Assembly (NCBI GenBank): GCA_029063275.1
Contig: JAIDOO010000053.1
Location: 1 to 8,896, forward strand
DNA length: 8,896 nt
Source of the DNA: Clostridia bacterium
GTDB taxonomy: Bacteria; Bacillota; Clostridia; Christensenellales; Borkfalkiaceae
Direction of reading: 5' to 3'
This document shows positions 1 through 6,126 of this stretch, piece by piece. The notes below the pieces were generated by a model that searched no databases, was not told the origin of the DNA, and saw only the letters and a program-made list of their open reading frames with translations. The first letter of the stretch is position 1, and every line of letters begins with the position of its first letter. A program made the position numbers and the translations under genes.

Positions 1-1239
1 CTTTACTATCCCGCCGCCCGTTTCAGTCAGACTACCCGTCAAAAGCCCTAAATCCCGTGCGAGCGTCGCGGGATTGCAGGAAATCAAAATCACCTTTTCC
101 GCGCCGGAGTTTATTATCGCGCGGACCGCGCTCCGCTCCATTCCCTTTCGGGGCGGGTCGCAGACGATAACCCTGTTTTCGCCGTCGGTTTTTGAAATTA
201 CTCCGTCGATTTCGTCCTCTACCTTGCCGCAGATATTGAACATTTTGCCGTCAAGTCCGTTTTCTCTTTTCAGCTCGTCGGCGCACCGCGAAGCTTCTTC
301 GACAATTTCTATGCCGAATGCCTTTTTGCATTTTTTTGCGAGCATAGCCGTAAGCAACCCGCCGCCGCTGTACAAATCGATTGCAACGTCGCCGCCCGCT
401 TCTTCCAGAACCTTTGCATAAAGCTTTGCCCGCACGCCGTCGTTGACCTGCAAAAAAGTATTCGCGCCTGCGGTATAGGTTATACCGCACTCCTCCGCCT
501 TAAAAAATCCGCTTCCGCGTAAAACCCGCCAGCTTTTGCCGAAAATTACGTTCGTTGCGCTGTCGTTAATATTTATCAGAAAAGTAAACTCATCAAAGCT
601 TTTTTCAAGACTTTTTATAAGCGGCGCGGCGTTTACTTCCTTTGACGCAACAAGCGCAAAAATAAATTTGCCCTGTACTTCGCGCACGACCAAATGCCTT
701 AAATGCTTTTTGTCCCTGCAGTCTTTTACAAAGCCGTTCACCGCCGAAATTACTTCCGCCGCCCAATCCTTTTGGATTGCACAGCTTTCGGCGGGCACTA
801 TCCTGTGGCTGTGCCGCGCGTACAGCCCCGCGCCCTCTTCGCCTATCGGCAAAGAAAATTTGTTCCTGTATCCGTATTCGTTTTCACAGCCCTCAACGGG
901 ATTTACGTCCGCGCAAATACCGCCTATTTTCACAAGGCAGTTTTTTACAAGTCCGCGCTTGAATTCAAGCTGGGCGGAATAATTTGCGTGCTGTAAGTCG
1001 CACCCTCCGCACTTGCCGAAAACGGGACAGCGCGGCTTTACCCTTTTGGGCGAAGGTTTTAAAACCTCGATTAGCTTTCCGTAGGCGATATTTCCCTTAA
1101 CCTTTAAAATTTTAAATTTTACCTCTTCGCCCGTAAGACAAAAAGGCACGAACACCGCCGTACCCTCTGTTTTTATTATTCCTTCGCCGTCCGAGCCGAG
1201 CCCTTCGACGGTTCCGATATATTCTTCGTTCTTTATCAT
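1..1239 (-). CDS. rlmD: 23S rRNA (uracil-C5)-methyltransferase, RlmD/RumA family (3' end outside window)
   Basis: SAM-dependent enzyme expected to methylate C5 of a uridine in 23S rRNA. The visible 413 codons start at ATG 1239 and run off the left edge still open. The order is an N-terminal TRAM-like RNA-binding domain (about 1-60), an iron-sulfur cysteine set C71, C77, C80 and C153 typical of RumA-type enzymes, TFLQVN at 261-266, the SAM-binding loop DLYSGGGLLT at 288-297, DPPRKG at 361-366 and SCNPATLARDL at 387-397, whose C388 is the expected nucleophile. Family members are about 430-460 residues, so only the last 30-40 or so, including the FP-x-T-x-H-V-E segment, are missing. The start shares ATGA with the stop of the upstream membrane gene and has only a weak Shine-Dalgarno, pointing to translational coupling. 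RlmD, RlmC or dual-site RlmCD specificity cannot be decided from sequence. Confidence 0.93.
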   Translation of the reverse strand, partial: MIKNEEYIGTVEGLGSDGEGIIKTEGTAVFVPFCLTGEEVKFKILKVKGNIAYGKLIEVLKPSPKRVKPRCPVFGKCGGCDLQHANYSAQLEFKRGLVKNCLVKIGGICADVNPVEGCENEYGYRNKFSLPIGEEGAGLYARHSHRIVPAESCAIQKDWAAEVISAVNGFVKDCRDKKHLRHLVVREVQGKFIFALVASKEVNAAPLIKSLEKSFDEFTFLININDSATNVIFGKSWRVLRGSGFFKAEECGITYTAGANTFLQVNDGVRAKLYAKVLEEAGGDVAIDLYSGGGLLTAMLAKKCKKAFGIEIVEEASRCADELKRENGLDGKMFNICGKVEDEIDGVISKTDGENRVIVCDPPRKGMERSAVRAIINSGAEKVILISCNPATLARDLGLLTGSLTETGGGIVK

Positions 1240-1790
1240 TTTCTTATTCTGTATACCAGTCTGTTTACGCCGATCTGAAGTTTGAAAATAAGGTAGTCGT
1301 AAGCAAAAAATATTGCCGTGCCGACGGTGAAAATTATGACGTACAACCGCCAGCCCTCTATAACCGCCTGCACCTGTTCGGGAAAAGTAATTCCGCCCAG
1401 AACGTATATAAGAAAATATGCGGCAATCAGCATGCCGTCAAACCATACCGCCTTAACCGCGAATGCTATACACCTGTTTATTTTAAAACGGATTTGCAGA
1501 CAGTTTACAAGCGGGTGCAAGCCGAAAAAAATCGCAAAGGGCGCCAAATCCCAAAATTTAACCACCGCGCCCAAGACCACCGCTAAGATTACCGTGCCCA
1601 GGTACGCGAGAAAATCTCCCCAGAAAAACTGCTTCGAAAGAGGCACCATCAAGGCGATTACCGCTATGACGTAACCGGTGCCCACAAGCCAACCCGAAAG
1701 CAGTCCCAATGCCAACGCTCCCGCCGCAACCGCGCAGGATATGGCGGACAGCGCTATTTCAAACGTGCGGGAATAGTTGCGCTTGCCCAT
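1236..1790 (-). CDS. multi-pass membrane protein of unknown function
   Basis: A 184-residue integral membrane protein with about six predicted hydrophobic segments (roughly 11-31, 36-50, 56-77, 82-98, 107-131 and 148-169) and a basic C-terminus (RLVYRIRK). There is no signal peptide and no recognisable catalytic motif. The layout, with FFGLHPLVN at 88-96 after the third or fourth helix, recalls clostridial S-component-like membrane proteins that carry a GYYPI-type motif there; this resemblance is from memory and weak. The gene begins 6 bases after the stop of the J-domain-like gene and overlaps the rlmD start by 4 bases, so it is part of the trpS operon. No good Shine-Dalgarno precedes it, so it probably depends on ribosomes finishing the upstream gene. 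A transporter component or a membrane anchor for its cysteine-rich neighbour are both possible; neither is shown. Confidence 0.85.
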   Translation of the reverse strand: MGKRNYSRTFEIALSAISCAVAAGALALGLLSGWLVGTGYVIAVIALMVPLSKQFFWGDFLAYLGTVILAVVLGAVVKFWDLAPFAIFFGLHPLVNCLQIRFKINRCIAFAVKAVWFDGMLIAAYFLIYVLGGITFPEQVQAVIEGWRLYVIIFTVGTAIFFAYDYLIFKLQIGVNRLVYRIRK

Positions 1791-1796
1791 AACCGT

Positions 1797-2414
1797 TTAA
1801 CGGCAACAGCCGTTACAAAGGCAGTTTAAGCACATATTCAGGTAACAGCACTGTATACACGACGAGCAGAAATTACCGCCCATCTGGTCCTCGGGTCCGC
1901 TCTCGACGCTCTGACCCTGATACACGGTCTGGTTACCTGCGGCGCTTCTGTTTGCGTCGTAGTTCAATTTTTCATTTAGTTTTTTGTACGACTCTTTATA
2001 CTTCTCGTTGTCGGGTTCGAGCTGAAGGGCGATTTCAAGTTGTTTTTTGCTCTCGTTCATCCAGTTTTTGCGGTAAAAAATTACGCTTTGCAAATAGTGC
2101 CACTGCGCGCCGCGCTCGTTGAACGAGTCCAGCTCGCGCTGGGCATCGTCGAGGTTTCCGCTCTTTATGGTTTCTTCCACCTTTGCATATGCGCCGTCCG
2201 CGTCGAATTCCGAGGCGGTTTCGCTCAACTCGTTTAAAAGCTCGTTATACGCCACCTCTATTTTGGTCAGCATTTTAGCGGCGTTGTTGCCTATTTCGCC
2301 GTCCATAAATCTTTCTTCAAGATACTTTGCACGGAGAGCTTCGTAAGAGGCTTTTATTTCTTCCTTTGTCGCGCTTTCCGAAAGCCCGAGAATTTCAAGA
2401 TTTTGTCTGTTCAT
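1797..2414 (-). CDS. degenerate J-domain/TPR-like protein with nine-cysteine C-terminal tail
   Basis: A 205-residue protein in three parts. Residues 3-62 resemble a J domain (LEILGLSESATKEEIKASYE, then a third helix ending KIEVAYNEL), but the HPD tripeptide that activates Hsp70 is absent; the loop reads FMDGEIGNN. Residues 76-146 look like one or two TPR-type helical hairpins (GNLDDAQRELDSF, then ESKKQLEIALQLEPDN). After a Gly/Ser/Gln linker, the last 23 residues hold nine cysteines: 183, 186, 189, 190, 195, 198, 200, 203 and 204. The tail could bind metal, be lipid-modified or sit at the membrane; none of this is proven. The start overlaps the end of the DUF5685-type gene by 20 bases and the stop is 6 bases from the membrane gene, so the three are probably made together. 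Canonical DnaK stimulation is unlikely without HPD. Confidence 0.88.
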   Translation of the reverse strand: MNRQNLEILGLSESATKEEIKASYEALRAKYLEERFMDGEIGNNAAKMLTKIEVAYNELLNELSETASEFDADGAYAKVEETIKSGNLDDAQRELDSFNERGAQWHYLQSVIFYRKNWMNESKKQLEIALQLEPDNEKYKESYKKLNEKLNYDANRSAAGNQTVYQGQSVESGPEDQMGGNFCSSCIQCCYLNMCLNCLCNGCCR

Positions 2415-3276
2415 TTTTTTTACACCCTTTTTTGCCGCAGCCGCCGCTTAAAAGACTTCTCGTTTTCAGCGGTATGCCGCGCAGAATTATATTGTCGGTC
2501 AAATCGTGATTGTATCTGAAATTAATATTTGCAAGACGTATGCGCATATCCGCAAAAAGCGAATCCAAAACATAGGTAATTTCTTCCGCGTTTTCCTTTA
2601 AAGCGTCAGCCTTGCATTTCTTTTTAAATGCGTTGTAAAGAACGTTGTACCTGCCCTTTTTTACGTCCTTGTCGTAGTCGTCCAAAGCGTCGGCGAGATA
2701 AACCCACTTGCCCAAATCGTAAAAAAGCCATTCGGTGTCCTCGGTGGAATAGCCGCCAAGCGCATAAGACGAAAGTTTTTTCATCATCTGCGCGGTGGGT
2801 TCGCACGCCTCGTCGATTACCGCACAGCCCGACCTTTCCAGCGCGCTTTGTTTTTCAAGCTGACGTTGGATAATTTCAACCGCTTCGGGATGCCGTCTTT
2901 TCGCGCGCTTGAAGCCCTTTTTGAAGTAGTGTCTGAAAATCCCCTTTTTGTCGCCGTCGGCTTTGTCGTCGCACAGCTTGTAGTATGCGAGCGCGGTATT
3001 GATACAACCGAGCATAACCGTCGTATCGTCAACCTCGGCAATAGGTCTGCGCCTGAAAATATGCAGTACGCACCGCGATTTTTTTACGGTAACGTCCTCG
3101 TGTTTAATATTATGAATAAGAGCCGACATAAATGCCATATCGTAAGTCAAAGCCGAACGCGCACGCTGTCCGCAACCTGAGCCTATGCTTTTGCACAGTC
3201 CGCAATACAGCGCTTTGTATAAAGTTTCGTCCTTGATAAAAAGATAAGGTCTGTCGGGGGTTACGTACCCAAACAT
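2395..3276 (-). CDS. DUF5685-type protein, possible isoprenoid-synthase fold
   Basis: A 293-residue protein that I recognise as DUF5685-like from its N-terminus (MFGYVTPDRP, then YCGLCKSIG at 24-32) and overall pattern. The family has no assigned function that I know of. Two aspartate-rich helices stand out: AYYKLCDDKAD at 97-107, containing a DDxxD arrangement (D103, D104, D107), and YLADALDDYDKDVKKGR at 193-209. The second resembles the NxLRDxxED..RGR motif of squalene/phytoene synthases. This suggests an all-alpha isoprenoid-synthase-like fold with two metal-binding faces, which is inference. Several cysteines (C25, C28, C35, C280, C285) could bind metal. The start overlaps the trpS stop by one base (TAATG) and the end overlaps the J-like gene by 20 bases, so it sits inside the trpS operon. 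Its own Shine-Dalgarno is weak, consistent with coupling. Confidence 0.9.
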   Translation of the reverse strand: MFGYVTPDRPYLFIKDETLYKALYCGLCKSIGSGCGQRARSALTYDMAFMSALIHNIKHEDVTVKKSRCVLHIFRRRPIAEVDDTTVMLGCINTALAYYKLCDDKADGDKKGIFRHYFKKGFKRAKRRHPEAVEIIQRQLEKQSALERSGCAVIDEACEPTAQMMKKLSSYALGGYSTEDTEWLFYDLGKWVYLADALDDYDKDVKKGRYNVLYNAFKKKCKADALKENAEEITYVLDSLFADMRIRLANINFRYNHDLTDNIILRGIPLKTRSLLSGGCGKKGCKKNEQTKS

Positions 3277-4277
3277 TATATCTGATAAAATCCTATTTTT
3301 TTATATACCTTTGCAAGGGTCTTGTTAGCAGTAGCCGCCGCGCGGAGCGCGCCCGATTTCAAAACGCCGTCAAGATACGCCTTATCCGCCAAAAGCTTTG
3401 CCTGTTCGCTTTGAAGAGGAGCAAGTTTATCCGCCACCGCTTCGCCGACGGCTGTCTTAAACTCGCCGTAACCCGAGTTAGCAAAATCCTTTTCGGCTTG
3501 TTCTATGCTCTTGCCGGTAAATACGGAATAAATAGTCAAGAGATTGCTTACTCCGGGCTTTGCTTCGGGGTCGTATTTAACCTGCGAATCGCTGTCCGTT
3601 ACCGCGCGCTTGAACTTACGCATAATCGTGTCCTTATCGTCTGACAGGAATACCGAGCCGTTAACGTTTTCCGCAGACTTGGACATTTTTTTCGCGGGGT
3701 CCAAAAGGTCGTTTATCTTCGCGCCCACCTTCATATATATGCCCTCGGGCACGGTAAAGGTCGGAGTATAAGCGTTGTTAAATCTCTGCGCTATGTCGCG
3801 CGCGATTTCAAGATGCTGTCTTTGGTCAAGACCTACGGGCACTACGTCCGCCCGGTACAACAGAATATCCGCCGCCATAAGCACGGGATAGTCCATAAGA
3901 CCCATATTTATATTATCCGCGTGTTTCGAGCTCTTATCCTTGAATTGTGTCATTCTTTCCATTTCGCCTACGTAGGTATAGGAATTAAGCACCCAGCAAA
4001 GCTCCGCGTGCGCGGGGACGTGCGATTGGAGATAGAGCGTGCATTTTTCGGGGTCTACGCCGCAGGCGATATACAGCGCGAGAAGCGCAAGAGTATTCTT
4101 TCTCAGCTCGGCGGGGTTTTGCCTTACGGTAATAGCGTGCATATTGGCTATCGCGTAAAAACAGTCGTAATCGTTTTGAAGAGTAACCCAGTTTTTTATC
4201 GCGCCTATATAGTTGCCGATAGTCAAGCTGTTTGTCGGCTGAACCGCCGAGTAAAGTGTTTTTTTACTTTCTTCCAT
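3276..4277 (-). CDS. trpS: tryptophanyl-tRNA synthetase
   Basis: Class I aminoacyl-tRNA synthetase that activates tryptophan with ATP and charges tRNA-Trp in the cytoplasm. The 333-residue length is normal for bacterial TrpS. The HIGH-equivalent is TIGN at 19-22 within SLTIGNYIGA, the KMSKS loop is exact at 197-201, and DYPVLMAADILLY (129-141) and GLDQRQHLEIARD (149-161) are the usual active-site segments. The chosen ATG at 4277 gives the normal short N-terminus before the AVQPT strand; a GGAG lies 14 bases upstream, which is long. It is the first gene of the left-hand operon and its stop overlaps the next start by one base. A near-consensus promoter lies about 20-50 bases upstream, leaving too little room for a T-box leader. 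Confidence 0.98.
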   Translation of the reverse strand: MEESKKTLYSAVQPTNSLTIGNYIGAIKNWVTLQNDYDCFYAIANMHAITVRQNPAELRKNTLALLALYIACGVDPEKCTLYLQSHVPAHAELCWVLNSYTYVGEMERMTQFKDKSSKHADNINMGLMDYPVLMAADILLYRADVVPVGLDQRQHLEIARDIAQRFNNAYTPTFTVPEGIYMKVGAKINDLLDPAKKMSKSAENVNGSVFLSDDKDTIMRKFKRAVTDSDSQVKYDPEAKPGVSNLLTIYSVFTGKSIEQAEKDFANSGYGEFKTAVGEAVADKLAPLQSEQAKLLADKAYLDGVLKSGALRAAATANKTLAKVYKKIGFYQI

Positions 4278-4301
4278 ATTTTACTAATTTACTCCGTGTA
4301 A

Positions 4302-4329
4302 ATCATAGCATAAAATTAAAGAAAAGCAA
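4302..4329 (-). promoter_or_regulatory. sigma-A-type promoter for the trpS operon
   Basis: On the minus strand, TTGCTT (4329-4324) and TATGAT (4307-4302) are separated by 16 bases of AT-rich sequence. Transcription would begin near 4295, giving a leader of roughly 20 bases before the trpS ATG. No T-box, Trp attenuator or other large leader fits downstream of this start. Confidence 0.7.
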
Positions 4330-4458
4330 AGTATTTTTTTGCCGATTGGATTATAATCACCAAACTTAACCGAAATTTACACACGCCTATCATAAGCCCT
4401 CGGCTTTCCGCCGTATCATAATTGCCTTGACTTTCAATTGAATTATCGTCAGCTCAAC

Positions 4459-4493
4459 AAAAACCGCCCCGCGCACAAAGTGCGCGGGGCGGT
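4459..4493 (-). terminator. intrinsic terminator for the 51-residue gene
   Basis: Perfect 14-bp GC-rich stem: left arm 4463-4476, loop AAA at 4477-4479, right arm 4480-4493. Read on the minus strand the stem is followed at once by TTTTTGTTG. It lies 24 bases after the stop of the small minus-strand gene and so insulates it from trpS. Confidence 0.9.
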
Positions 4494-4517
4494 AAACCGT
4501 ACTGTCCGTATCATATT

Positions 4518-4673
4518 TTATTGCAGTTTTTTAATCGTAATTTGAAACTTATCACCCGTTATAAAAGTAAGGGTTATATCCGTTACACCGCACACCGTTT
4601 CCGCTATAAAATAATCCTTTATTGCAGAATACAAATCTTCCGTAAAATCAATTGCTCTGATTTTGTCGCCCAT
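4518..4673 (-). CDS. 51-residue protein of unknown function, divergent from an XRE regulator
   Basis: A small gene encoding 51 residues, beginning MGDKIRAIDFTEDLYSAIKD and ending FQITIKKLQ. I do not recognise the family. The N-terminal half looks helical and the rest looks like alternating beta strands (VTDITLTFITG, then KFQITIKK), with one cysteine (C28) and no signal peptide or membrane segment. Support for a real gene comes from a clean Shine-Dalgarno (AGGTG, 7 bases before ATG), a plausible TTGACA promoter on the same strand, and a strong terminator just after the stop. It is divergent from the XRE gene and shares its operator region, so the XRE protein probably controls it. A toxin, an antirepressor or a structural accessory of the regulator are all possible; sequence alone does not choose. 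Confidence 0.75.
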   Translation of the reverse strand: MGDKIRAIDFTEDLYSAIKDYFIAETVCGVTDITLTFITGDKFQITIKKLQ

Positions 4674-4695
4674 AACTTTTCACCTGTTTTTGGAT

Positions 4696-4724
4696 TTGAC
4701 ATTTAGTAAATGTCATACTATAAT
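4696..4724 (+). promoter_or_regulatory. perfect-consensus sigma-A promoter for the XRE gene
   Basis: TTGACA (4696-4701) and TATAAT (4719-4724) are both exact consensus hexamers with an ideal 17-base spacer. The expected start is near 4731, about 35 bases before the ATG. So strong a promoter in front of a small regulator normally implies tight repression. Confidence 0.92.
4697..4715. promoter_or_regulatory. 19-bp palindromic operator between -35 and -10
   Basis: TGACATTTA-G-TAAATGTCA is a perfect 9-1-9 inverted repeat. It covers five bases of the -35 box and most of the spacer of the plus-strand promoter. A third half-like copy (AATGTCA, 4742-4748) lies 33 bases further right and overlaps the -35 box of the minus-strand promoter. 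The natural ligand is the adjacent XRE protein acting as a dimer, which is inference. Confidence 0.8.
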
Positions 4725-4749
4725 TTAATTGTTAAGCGCCGAATGTCAA
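4722..4749 (-). promoter_or_regulatory. candidate promoter for the 51-residue gene
   Basis: On the minus strand, an exact TTGACA (4749-4744) is followed after 16 bases by TAAATT (4727-4722). This -10 box overlaps the plus-strand TATAAT, so the two promoters face each other. The start would fall near 4715, at the edge of the palindrome, so operator occupancy should also affect this transcript. The -10 match is only fair. Confidence 0.5.
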
Positions 4750-4765
4750 AAAGCGGGAAAACAAT

Positions 4766-5011
4766 ATGTTTAAAAACAAATCAAACGACGGAAAAAATAA
4801 TATCTGCGGTAAAAAGATTTACGAGCTGAGATGCGCAAGCAAGCCGAAAATGTCTCAAAGAGTACTTGCCGAAATGTTACAGCTAAACGGAATAGACGTA
4901 GATAAAAATGCCGTCCAGCGTATGGAAAGCGGGCAACGGTTTATCACCGACATAGAAATCGTTGCATTGTGCAAAATATTCAAAGTATCATTTGAAGAAT
5001 TATTAAAATAA
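4766..5011 (+). CDS. XRE-family helix-turn-helix transcriptional regulator
   Basis: An 81-residue DNA-binding protein consisting almost entirely of one Cro/C1-type HTH domain. GKKIYELR at 15-22 is helix 1, MSQRVLAEMLQL at 29-40 is helix 2, and DKNAVQRMESGQR at 46-58 is the recognition helix with its conserved MESG(Q/K)R ending. TDIEIVALCKIFKVSFEELLK at 61-81 forms the last helices. No ligand-binding or peptidase domain follows, so regulation is probably by protein concentration or by a small partner. It is the only confident plus-strand gene here, expressed from a perfect consensus promoter that carries a 19-bp palindrome and followed by a strong terminator. It is probably an autorepressor that also controls the divergent 51-residue gene. 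The Shine-Dalgarno is weak (CGGGAAA). Confidence 0.92.
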   Translation: MFKNKSNDGKNNICGKKIYELRCASKPKMSQRVLAEMLQLNGIDVDKNAVQRMESGQRFITDIEIVALCKIFKVSFEELLK

Positions 5012-5018
5012 AAACGTA

Positions 5019-5056
5019 AATCCGCCGTGCGCGAACGCGCACGGCGGATTAATTTT
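5019..5056. terminator. bidirectional terminator shared by the XRE gene and rplL
   Basis: Perfect 14-bp stem (5019-5032 with 5037-5050) and GAAC loop, starting 8 bases after the XRE stop. In the plus direction it is followed by AATTTTT. In the minus direction it is followed by TTTACGTTTTTATTTT, so it can also end the rplJL transcript converging from the right. Confidence 0.88.
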
Positions 5057-5070
5057 TCGGTTAATTTGAA

Positions 5071-5106
5071 GCGTATCCTGCTTACGCTGATGTAATTCGG
5101 ATACGC
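5071..5106 (-). repeat. inverted repeat in the rplL 3' untranslated region
   Basis: GCGTATCC (5071-5078) and GGATACGC (5099-5106) form an 8-bp stem. AGCGTA/TACGCT (5070-5075 with 5083-5088) is an alternative, mutually exclusive pairing. No U-tract follows, so it is more likely a 3'-end stabilising structure than a terminator. Confidence 0.4.
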
Positions 5107-5124
5107 CGTTAAGCTGAACGCTTA

Positions 5125-5502
5125 TTACTCAAGAGCCGCGGTTGCGCCTGCTGCTTTGAGGTCTGCAAGAATCTTTTCAGCTTCTTCCTTAGCAACGTTC
5201 TCTTTAAGTACGCCGCCCTTTTCAACTGCGGTCTTAGCTTCAACAAGACCAAGTCCGGTGAATGCGCGTACAACTTTGATAACGTCGATTTTCTTGTCGC
5301 CTGCGTTCTTAAGAACGATGTTGAACTCGCTCTTTTCTTCAGCCGCTGCTGCGGGAGCCGCGCCTGCTGCGGGAGCCGCCGCTACTGCTACGGGAGCCGC
5401 CGCGCTTACGCCGAATTCTTCTTCAAGTGCCTTAACAAGCTCGTTGAGCTCAAGTACGGTCATATTTTTTACTTCTTCGATAAATTTCTTTACGTCTGCC
5501 AT
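5125..5502 (-). CDS. rplL: 50S ribosomal protein L7/L12
   Basis: Stalk protein of the large ribosomal subunit; multiple copies bind L10 and recruit GTPase translation factors. At 125 residues it has the usual length. An N-terminal dimerisation domain (1-33) is followed by an Ala/Pro/Gly-rich hinge (about 34-54) and a C-terminal domain starting EKSEFNIVL with [20 protein letters not shown] and the final [11 protein letters not shown] segment. GGAG lies 10 bases before the ATG. It is 87 bases after rplJ, in the same transcript from the rplJ promoter, with a GC-rich inverted stretch and then an A-rich run in the gap. Transcription probably ends at the hairpin at 5019-5050. No rpoB follows. Confidence 0.98.
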   Translation of the reverse strand: MADVKKFIEEVKNMTVLELNELVKALEEEFGVSAAAPVAVAAAPAAGAAPAAAAEEKSEFNIVLKNAGDKKIDVIKVVRAFTGLGLVEAKTAVEKGGVLKENVAKEEAEKILADLKAAGATAALE

Positions 5503-5589
5503 TTTTATTAATCTCCATTTATTTTATATTTTTATTTTTTTGTTTGCGCTGTCCGGGCACGCGCCATCCCGTTTAAATTTTCAGTTTGT

Positions 5590-6126
5590 TTAAGCCTTGG
5601 TCTTTGCTACCGCGCTGAGTACGCGTACGATACCCGCTTTAAGATTGTTAAGCACACCTGCAAAGTTTGCAAGAGGCGCCTGCATCGAGCCGAGCATCTT
5701 TGCAACGAGTTCCTCTCTCGAAGGCATGCTTGCAAGCGCTTTCGCGCCCGATTTGTCAACGTATGCATTATCTACAAACGCGCTCTTTAAAACAATTTTG
5801 CCTTCAAGGTCTTTTGCCGCGTTTACCATCAGCTTCGCCGCACCAGTTTCGTCTGCGCCGAAAGTGATTGCAGTGGGACCGTTTAAATCCGCGTCAAAAT
5901 CTTTGTATCCCAAATCGTTGAAAGCCTTTCTTACAAGGGTGTTTTTATAAACCTTGTACTCGCAGTTTGCCTGTCTGCACTTGTTTCTCAGTTCCGAAAC
6001 TTCGGCAACGGTAAGCTTGTTGTAATCAACCAAAACTACCGACTTAGCCGCCTTGATTTTTTGGGTTATGTCCTGAACTACTACTTTTTTAGCTGCAAAA
6101 TTAGCCGACTTTCTCTCTTCTGCCAA
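5590..6126 (-). CDS. rplJ: 50S ribosomal protein L10
   Basis: L10 anchors the L7/L12 dimers to 23S rRNA. The 178-residue length is typical. The N-terminal rRNA-binding part contains VVVQDITQKIKAAKSVVLVDY, LRNKCRQANCEYKVYKNTLVRKA and the GPTAITFGAD segment; the C-terminal helix that binds L7/L12 follows SREELVAKMLGSMQAPL. The start is TTG at 6126, chosen because GGAGG lies 6 bases upstream and because MAEERKS gives the normal N-terminus; there is no better ATG. Expression is expected to be controlled by L10 itself through the leader and attenuator just upstream. Confidence 0.97.
   Translation of the reverse strand: MAEERKSANFAAKKVVVQDITQKIKAAKSVVLVDYNKLTVAEVSELRNKCRQANCEYKVYKNTLVRKAFNDLGYKDFDADLNGPTAITFGADETGAAKLMVNAAKDLEGKIVLKSAFVDNAYVDKSGAKALASMPSREELVAKMLGSMQAPLANFAGVLNNLKAGIVRVLSAVAKTKA

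Noticed and set aside
536..996. Plus-strand open frames opposite rlmD
   Set aside because: The minus strand here encodes a continuous methyltransferase with all family motifs; the plus frames have no start signals or family resemblance.
1799..1814. Small 6-bp hairpin (AACGGC/GCCGTT) overlapping the stop of the J-like gene
   Set aside because: No U-tract follows and the next gene starts 6 bases after the stop, so it is not a terminator. It may affect coupling, but the evidence is too thin.
3813..4301. 162-codon plus-strand open frame opposite trpS
   Set aside because: Fully antisense to a canonical tryptophanyl-tRNA synthetase and without a credible start site.
4521..4706. 61-codon plus-strand frame opposite the 51-residue gene
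   Set aside because: It would begin with TTG and no Shine-Dalgarno, and it ends inside the regulatory region. The minus-strand frame has a good Shine-Dalgarno, a promoter and a terminator.
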